A stretch of DNA of 64,000 nt from Acanthochromis polyacanthus (lineage: Eukaryota; Chordata; Actinopteri; Pomacentridae), in NCBI RefSeq assembly GCF_021347895.1, contig NC_067132.1, positions 30,136,257-30,200,256 on the forward strand, written 5' to 3'. This document shows positions 1 through 64,000 of the stretch, in pieces. Made by a program: the position numbers and the translations under genes. Below the pieces are notes generated by a model. The model saw nothing but the letters and a program-made list of their open reading frames with translations, was not told the DNA's origin and did no database searches. Each line of letters starts with the position of its first letter. The first letter of the stretch is position 1.

Positions 1-202
1 GTTTTTTGTGTTAGTTTTGTCTTTTTTGTGTCTTTTTAGTATCTTTTTTGTGTAGTTTTTGTGTCTTTGTGTCATTTTATCGCCATTTTAATGTCTTTTC
101 TTATCATTTTAATGTCTTTTCTTATCATTTTAATGTCTTTTCATGTCATTTTTATCGTATTTATGTAACGAACAAGTGTTTGTGTCGTGTTGACGTCTGC
201 AG
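1..202. repeat. T-rich intron with short tandem repeat
   Basis: Intron sequence before the first visible exon. It holds three copies of a ~21-base unit built on cattttaatgtcttttc (about 80-145), plus ttttgtgtc words related to minisatellites further right. Confidence 0.6.
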
Positions 203-55152
<54,950 letters not shown>

Positions 55153-55549
55153 AGCAGCGAGAGAGAGACGAAGAAATACACAGGATAGCATCCCCCCGCA
55201 GTGTTACAACAGCAGATGTTGGTGATGTTCTTTGCATTTCAGGGTTCATTGAGGTATTTGAGGTTTTCTCTGCCACTGGAAAACTGGCCAAATATTCAGA
55301 TCAGATTCAGTGGCACCAGAAGTTTTAGTGGTGAATTTTAAAGAGCTCATGTTCTGCAGTTACAGGTTTATGGTCGGATTTTTGGGATCAGTGACAATAT
55401 CTTTATGTGCTTTAATGTTAAAAAGCACACATTTTCCCCTCATTCTGTACATTGATGAAGCACAACTGTGTGTGAAATGCTCTGTTTTAGTTTCCGTTCT
55501 TCTCTGATTGGTCAGCTGCATAAAGAGGTTGTAAATGTTGGTTAGACCA

Positions 55550-56110
55550 AGCACAAAGAGACGCAAAATGACCACAGAGAGACACAAAATGACCACAAAG
55601 AGACACAAAATGACCACAGAGAGACACAAAATGACCACAAAGAGACACAAAATGACCACAGAGAGACACAAAATGACCACAAAGAGACGCAAAATGACCA
55701 CAGAGAGACACAAAATGACCACAAAGAGACACAAAATGACCACAGAGAGACACAAAATGACCACAAAGAGACACAAAATGACCACAAAATGACCACAGAG
55801 AGACACAAAATTACCACAAAGAGTTACAAAATGATCACAGAGAGACACAAAATGACCACAAAGAGACACAAAATGACCACAAAGAGACACAAAATGACCA
55901 CAAAGAGACACAAAATGACCACAAAATGACCACAGAGAGACACAAAATTACCACAAAGAGTTACAAAATGATCACAGAGACCCAAAATTACCACAAAATG
56001 ACAAAAAATGACCACAAAGAGACGCAAAATGACCACAAAATGACAAAAAATTACCACAAAGAGACTCAAAATTACCACAAAGAGACTCAAAATTACCACA
56101 GAGTGACACA
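55550..56110. repeat. ~21-base minisatellite in the nebl 3' region
   Basis: About 25 copies of agagacacaaaatgaccaca, with a higher-order alternation of agagagaca and aaagagaca. Probably inside the 3' UTR. Confidence 0.93.
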
Positions 56111-56754
56111 AGTATGTTACATGATGACATCGATACGTCATGGACGATAAACCTGGACTTAAAATGAAGTATTTCATTCATCTAAGGAGCTCCTTTGTAG
56201 GACTTCTTAAGCGTTCAGACCTTCTACATGCACAGAAAAGCAGCTAGACGAAGGAAAGTTGAAAAATCCCCACACAAAAAGCAGAATACGGGCTCTTTAA
56301 AAGCAGAAAATGATGTCAAACGTTTTAACAGTTCATATTTATTTCTGGCAACAATCCCACGCAGAAAAGCAGAGAGAAAAGCATGTAGAGGAAAGGTTGT
56401 GGTTTGATTAGAGGCTCGTTTCTGCTTCTTCTGGCGACACTGGAAGGCGTTTTTCTGTGTAATTCTGCACCACAAAATAAGAGCTGGAATGCACTGAACA
56501 TCACAGGCCATGACTGATCTGAGGGAGATTTTCTGACCTAACGGTGGATGTGAAGGAGAGAAAACAAGCATGCTGTCGATAACTTGTAACAAAATTTACA
56601 GCTAGAGGAGGGACTGGTGCATGAAGAAAGAAGGAATTCATGAAAAATATGAACTGAACTTACAGTAAAGTGAAAGCAAACAACAGCTCCCATGAAAAAA
56701 CACCATTTAACAGGTATTGTTCATGTATGTTTTGTCCTCTGAGCTCCAGAAAGT
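56111..56754. other. nebl 3' region, no further feature seen
   Basis: Unique-looking sequence after the minisatellite. No frame, no element. Confidence 0.45.
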
Positions 56755-57250
56755 TTAACCCTGGTGTCGTCCTGCAGGTTGGATTGACCCGTTTTAAAGT
56801 TTGAAAATGTGGGAAAAAAATGTTTTCACAGTGAAGCTTCTGATGTCCACATTTTCAACATTTTTGGGAAATTTTTGAACGTTTTTTGGTGGAAAGGAAA
56901 AAATGTTTCTGAAGAACATTTACATAAAAATCAACCAAAATCCAGCGAAATTCGCTGGATTTTGGTTGGTTTTTATGTGAATGTTCTTAAATAAAATATC
57001 AAATTTTACTGATACATATGGAATCCTTTTAGATATTTTTAGGATTTTTTTGGAGGATTTTTAGTAATTTTTTGAAAATATTTATAAGAATTTTCTTGCC
57101 AAATTTGGGGGATTTTTTTAAAATAAAACTTTTAAGGAATTATTGGAATCTTCTTCCTGAAGGTTTTGAAAACTTTCAGAAATTTGGAGATTTTTTTGCT
57201 GGATTTTGGGATTTTTTTCAGACAAGGAAGCAATATTTTTTAGAAGATTT
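56755..57250. mobile_element. TTAA-type element, copy 1 with long internal hairpin
   Basis: Left end TTAACCCTGGTGTCGTCC, followed by cccgttttaaagtttgaaaa. A ~36-base near-perfect hairpin lies at 56914-56985 (tcaaccaaaatccagcgaa against ttcgctggattttggttgg). The right end is blurred into repeated gaaaatacttacaggaa sequence. Confidence 0.65.
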
Positions 57251-57426
57251 TTAGTATTTTTTTGAAAATACTTACAGGAATTTTCTTGCTAAATTTGGGG
57301 GATTTTTTTTAAAATAAACCCTTTAAGGAATTATTGGAATTTTCTGCCTGGAGGTTTTGCAAATTTTCAGAAATTTGAGAAATCTTTTTGCAAGATTTTT
57401 TCCTTTATTTTTGATTTTTAGCGATG

Positions 57427-57432
57427 AATAAA
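57427..57432 (+). terminator. candidate polyadenylation signal a
   Basis: AATAAA inside a segment (gatgaataaaagagtcgtgt) that recurs at 58316 next to another TTAA element, so at least one was copied. Confidence 0.25.
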
Positions 57433-57456
57433 AGAGTCGTGTGCCGTCCAGAAAAC

Positions 57457-57850
57457 TTAACCCTCATGTCGTCCTGCGGGTGAAAACTGACCCGGTTTAA
57501 AGTTTGAAAATGTGAAAAAAAAAAAACAGATTTTCACAGTAAAGCTTCTGGTGTCCACATTTTCAACATTTTTGGGAAATTTTTGAACATTTTTGGTGGA
57601 AAAAAATAAATGTTTAAAGTGTTTCTTAAGAACATTCACATAAAAATCAACCAAAATCAAGGATTTTCTTGCCAAATTTGGAGGATTTTTTTTTAAATAA
57701 AACTTTTAAGGAATTATTGGACTTTTCTTCCTGAAGGTTTTACAAATTTTCAGAAATTTGAAGATTTTTTTTGCAGAATTTTTGGATTTTTTTCAGACGA
57801 GGAAACAATATTTTTTGGGTGTTTATATGTGAAGACAAAAGGAGGGTTAA
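57457..57850. mobile_element. TTAA-type element, copy 2
   Basis: Left TTAACCCTCATGTCGTCC, right aaaaggagggttaa (TTAA 57847-57850). Same interior as copy 1 without the long hairpin. Confidence 0.75.
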
Positions 57851-58315
57851 TATAATCTTTGTGAAATGTTTTTTTTGATTGTTAATGTAGAGATGATGCA
57901 CTTGGGAGGTGATTTGAATTTGGTCTTTCTTCATGGGATCTGTTGACAATAAGAAACCTACAGAGCATTTTGACGTGCTTTCTGCCTCCTGGAGAAGAGC
58001 TGCAGGAGGAGGAGGATACGCTGGAATAGGAAAGTTCAGTTTCTTCTAGGAACCGATGCAACCAAAGGAAGGACGAGCGGAGGAACAAAAGACGATAACG
58101 AGCTAACAGATCTCTAGTGGTTTATTCATCCTGAGTTTTACTTCGTGTTCGGGTTGAGTGCAGTTTAGTTTTCTGAAGGACAGGAAGAGTCACAGCTTCA
58201 GTTTTAAACGGCAGCACTAACCTCCGTGTTTGTGAAGGACTTCTACTAACACACTGTGTCTTTCTGTTTCTCCTATCAAATGTTTCCTTTATTTTTGATT
58301 TTTTTTTAAGCTATG

Positions 58316-58321
58316 AATAAA
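58316..58321 (+). terminator. candidate polyadenylation signal b
   Basis: Second copy of the AATAAA segment. Confidence 0.25.
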
Positions 58322-58345
58322 AGAGTCGTGTGTCGTCCAGAAAAC

Positions 58346-59080
58346 TTAATCCTCCTGTCGTCCTGGGGGTGAAAATTGACCCGGTTTAAAGTTTGAAAAT
58401 GTGGAAAAAAAAAAACATATTTTCACAGTGAAGCTTCTGATGTCCACATTTTCAACATTTTTGGGGGAATTTTTGAACATTTTGGTGGGAAAAAAGAAAT
58501 ATTTAAAATGTTTCTTAAGAACATTCACATAAAAAAATTTTTTATGTGAATGTTCTTAAAGAAAATAGAAGTTTTACTGATATATATAGAATCACCTTAG
58601 ACATTTTTAGGATTTTTTGTAGGATTTTTAGTAATTTTTTGAAAATATTTACAAGAATTTTCTTGCCAAATTTAGGGGATTTTTTAAATAAATCTTTTAA
58701 GAAATTATTGGAATTTTCTCCCTGAAGGTTTTGCAAATTTTCAGAAATTTGGAGATTTTTTTTTCTGGATTTTTGGATTTTTTGTCATTTTTTTTACTGA
58801 ATTTTTGGATTTTTTCTTTTTTTTGCTGAATTTTTTTATTCTTTTTCATTTTTTCCCTGAATTTTTGGATTTTTTCCGTTTTTTTGCTGAATTTTTGGAT
58901 TTTTCTTTTTTTTGCTGAATTTTTTTATTCTTTTTCATTTTTTCTCTGAATTTTTGGATTTTTTCCGTTTTTTTGCTGAATTTTTGGATTCTTTTCAATT
59001 TTTTTGCTGAATTTTTGGACTTTTTTTCAGTTTTTTTCTTCTTTTTTTTGGTGCTCTTAAAAGGACAACAGGAGGGTTAA
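58346..59080. mobile_element. TTAA-type element, copy 3, both ends present
   Basis: Left TTAATCCTCCTGTCGTCC, right GGACAACAGGAGGGTTAA, a ~14-base terminal inverted repeat inside TTAA. Central hairpin at about 58515-58559, then expanded ctgaatttttggattttttc units. TTAA ends suggest piggyBac-type mobilisation; no transposase inside. Confidence 0.75.
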
Positions 59081-59290
59081 GCTTCATCTCCACAGTGAGC
59101 AGAGCGTGGGCAGAATCCTGAACAGACTGTGTGAGTACGTGAGATTTCTGTGAGACTGTTTTGATACTCGGGCTCCCGTCTGTGTTTTTTGGGGAAGATA
59201 TATTTTACTCTTTTGCTCGTCTGCACCCAGTAAGCTGTGTTTTTAGGGTTTGTCGTCTTGCCGTGTGCATTGCATCCCGGTCCTGTACCG

Positions 59291-59296
59291 AATAAA
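59291..59296 (+). terminator. nebl: candidate polyadenylation signal for nebl
   Basis: AATAAA followed about 20 bases later by CA and then tgatttgtcgttt, a usual cleavage context. It would give a 3' UTR of about 4.1 kb. Confidence 0.4.
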
Positions 59297-59627
59297 ACCT
59301 TCACTCAGCCATGATTTGTCGTTTAGCCGCAGATCGTTTTGTATTTTGTATGTTTGATTTCATGAATACTAGATGCAATAGAATTTATTTACTCAATATT
59401 CACGTGTTGATTTTGGAAAATTTATAAATCCTTTTTTTGTTCACGCATTGAGGATTATTTTTCTTTTTTTGCTTCTAATGTCACCCCTGTAAAGTTTTTT
59501 GTTTTTTCATATTTAGTCTGTATGTTTTCACAGGTTATACTAAATTTATTTACACATTATTTGAAATTATATCAATCAGTTCTGTTACTTTGCCATATTA
59601 TAATTGCAGTGTGTTACATGTGAGACA

Positions 59628-59633
59628 AATAAA
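59628..59633 (+). terminator. nebl: last candidate polyadenylation signal before ssr1
   Basis: AATAAA with a T-rich tract (cttcttgttttatttg) about 25 bases downstream. It lies about 620 bases before the ssr1 ATG. Confidence 0.4.
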
Positions 59634-59639
59634 AACAAA

Positions 59640-60120
59640 TCAACTGTAAACAGAAACTTCTTGTTTTATTTGCACAAAACATGCATCAGTACTCTCATTA
59701 ATACCTTACGTTCTGTAAGTTAGGAAGGATTCAAATATTTAATAATTGTTTATATACAGAGTCTTTGTGTAGTTATTATCAGTATCCTTTATTTAGAAAT
59801 AAATCTGTTTTAAAAAAAAACAAAAACATTTCACTCTGTAAACTGGCAAAAAATGTTATTTTAAAAATATCTCTCTTGTACTGAGGCCACTATTAAATAA
59901 AGAACTAATTCTTTCTTTGTTATTAACATGTAACGATTTTTCTTAAAAAAAATCTGTAAAATAAGGGAGAAAATAATTTGCTATTTTTTAAACCATACTG
60001 TACATATTTTTTCATTAAAGTAACAACAAAATGTGTAAAATAATGAAACCTATTTCTCGTTTCAATAAATTAATAAATGTAAAAGTATGGAAATATGTGT
60101 GCGGGTCTTAGTTTCAGGTC
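59640..60120. other. AT-rich spacer between nebl and ssr1
   Basis: AT-rich sequence without a gene or clear repeat. Confidence 0.45.
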
Positions 60121-60155
60121 GAACCCACTTTGCCGCAACACCAATTACTTGTTTT

Positions 60156-60187
60156 TGCGCATGCGCAGTAGTAATCGTAACGGAAGT
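60156..60187 (+). promoter_or_regulatory. ssr1: ssr1 core promoter: NRF-1 and ETS motifs
   Basis: TGCGCATGCGCA (60156-60167) is a perfect palindromic NRF-1 site. CGGAAGT (60181-60187) is an ETS/GABP core. Both lie 59-90 bases before the ATG in a locally CpG-rich patch without a TATA box, the usual make-up of a housekeeping promoter. Confidence 0.7.
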
Positions 60188-60245
60188 GGCACAGCCCGGT
60201 CGTCTGAGCCGCTGTGAATGAGAACGCACTGATTTGAACCCGAAA

Positions 60246-63602
<3,357 letters not shown>

Positions 63603-64000
63603 GTAAGCATTGGTTTAATTCTCAGCTTTTAAAGTTCCATTTTTATTGTTTATTGGCATCATTGTCCTGGTTAGCCTGAAGTACTGACTCAAGTTGTCTT
63701 TTTTTAGGCTAAAGTAGCAGCCTAGCTCGTAAAAATGAACTCATTGTCATGTTTAAGAAAGTTAAACTGTTGAATATAATCGCTATAGTTGCACTTTGAG
63801 CTGGCAGTAATCTGTGAATGTGGTAGACAGATGAAAAATGCAGAGAAATAGAAATGAAACAAACATTTTTGTCGTTTAAGTTCATCGATTCAGTCATCAA
63901 CCAACATTTATTTGACATAAAAAACTGTACGTACTGTGTCAAATACTGCTGACAAAAATGTGATTAGCATGTAATTGAAGGTATAAATTCAAACCTCTCC
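63603..64000. other. ssr1 intron 6, start
   Basis: AT-rich intron sequence to the window edge. Nothing recognised. Confidence 0.5.

Noticed and set aside
55360..55911. Minus-strand SLCGHFV frames and plus-strand KRHKMTTE frames
   Set aside because: Translations of the 21-base minisatellite in the nebl 3' region.
57400..59300. Region as a coding gene
   Set aside because: Only short frames formed by T-rich repeat elements; no splice structure.

Overview
The window is vertebrate, almost certainly teleost fish, nuclear DNA. It carries the 3' part of one very large intron-rich muscle gene on the + strand (203-55152) and the first six coding exons of a second + strand gene (60246 to the right edge). 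The fish assignment rests on the protein sequences and on the interspersed repeats: a Tc1-like element, elements ending in TTAACCCTC, and short palindromic elements of kinds that, from general knowledge, are common in ray-finned fish. The species cannot be named from the sequence.

Gene 1 encodes a nebulin-family actin-binding protein. I read 57 coding exons (about 2107 codons in the window; the N-terminus lies upstream). Exons 1-36 (203-34307) each encode one 33-37 residue module of one type, with a core like SLYSxLPETxETxxAKE. They fall into a seven-module super-repeat. Exons 37-52 (37610-49941) are divergent modules that match vertebrate nebulette one for one as I recall that protein. Exon 53 is the last full module plus the link, exons 54-56 are the Ser/Gln-rich linker (VWRTDPGS and APVLPGAY signatures), and exon 57 is the SH3 domain. 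The 3' half is therefore nebulette (nebl). The 5' half is a greatly expanded array of a module type that mammalian nebulette appears to have only once. That array is the most interesting system here.

Gene 2 is ssr1, the alpha subunit of the ER translocon-associated protein complex. It has a promoter with a palindromic NRF-1 motif and an ETS motif about 60-90 bases before the ATG, and is cut by the right edge after exon 6.

Most of the rest is intron filled with minisatellites. Many are decayed versions of two words, GACACAAAATGAC and GACTCAAAATTTGTCC, in both orientations. Mobile DNA includes a nearly intact Tc1-like element with a frameshifted transposase (1796-3430) that landed in an older Tc1 relic, a second antisense Tc1 relic (37335-37560), several palindromic elements, and TTAA-flanked elements in the nebl 3' region. 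An antisense copy of the first ~111 bases of 18S rRNA sits in a nebl intron (49227-49337). Three perfect CTCF-core motifs lie in a repeated unit in intron 52.
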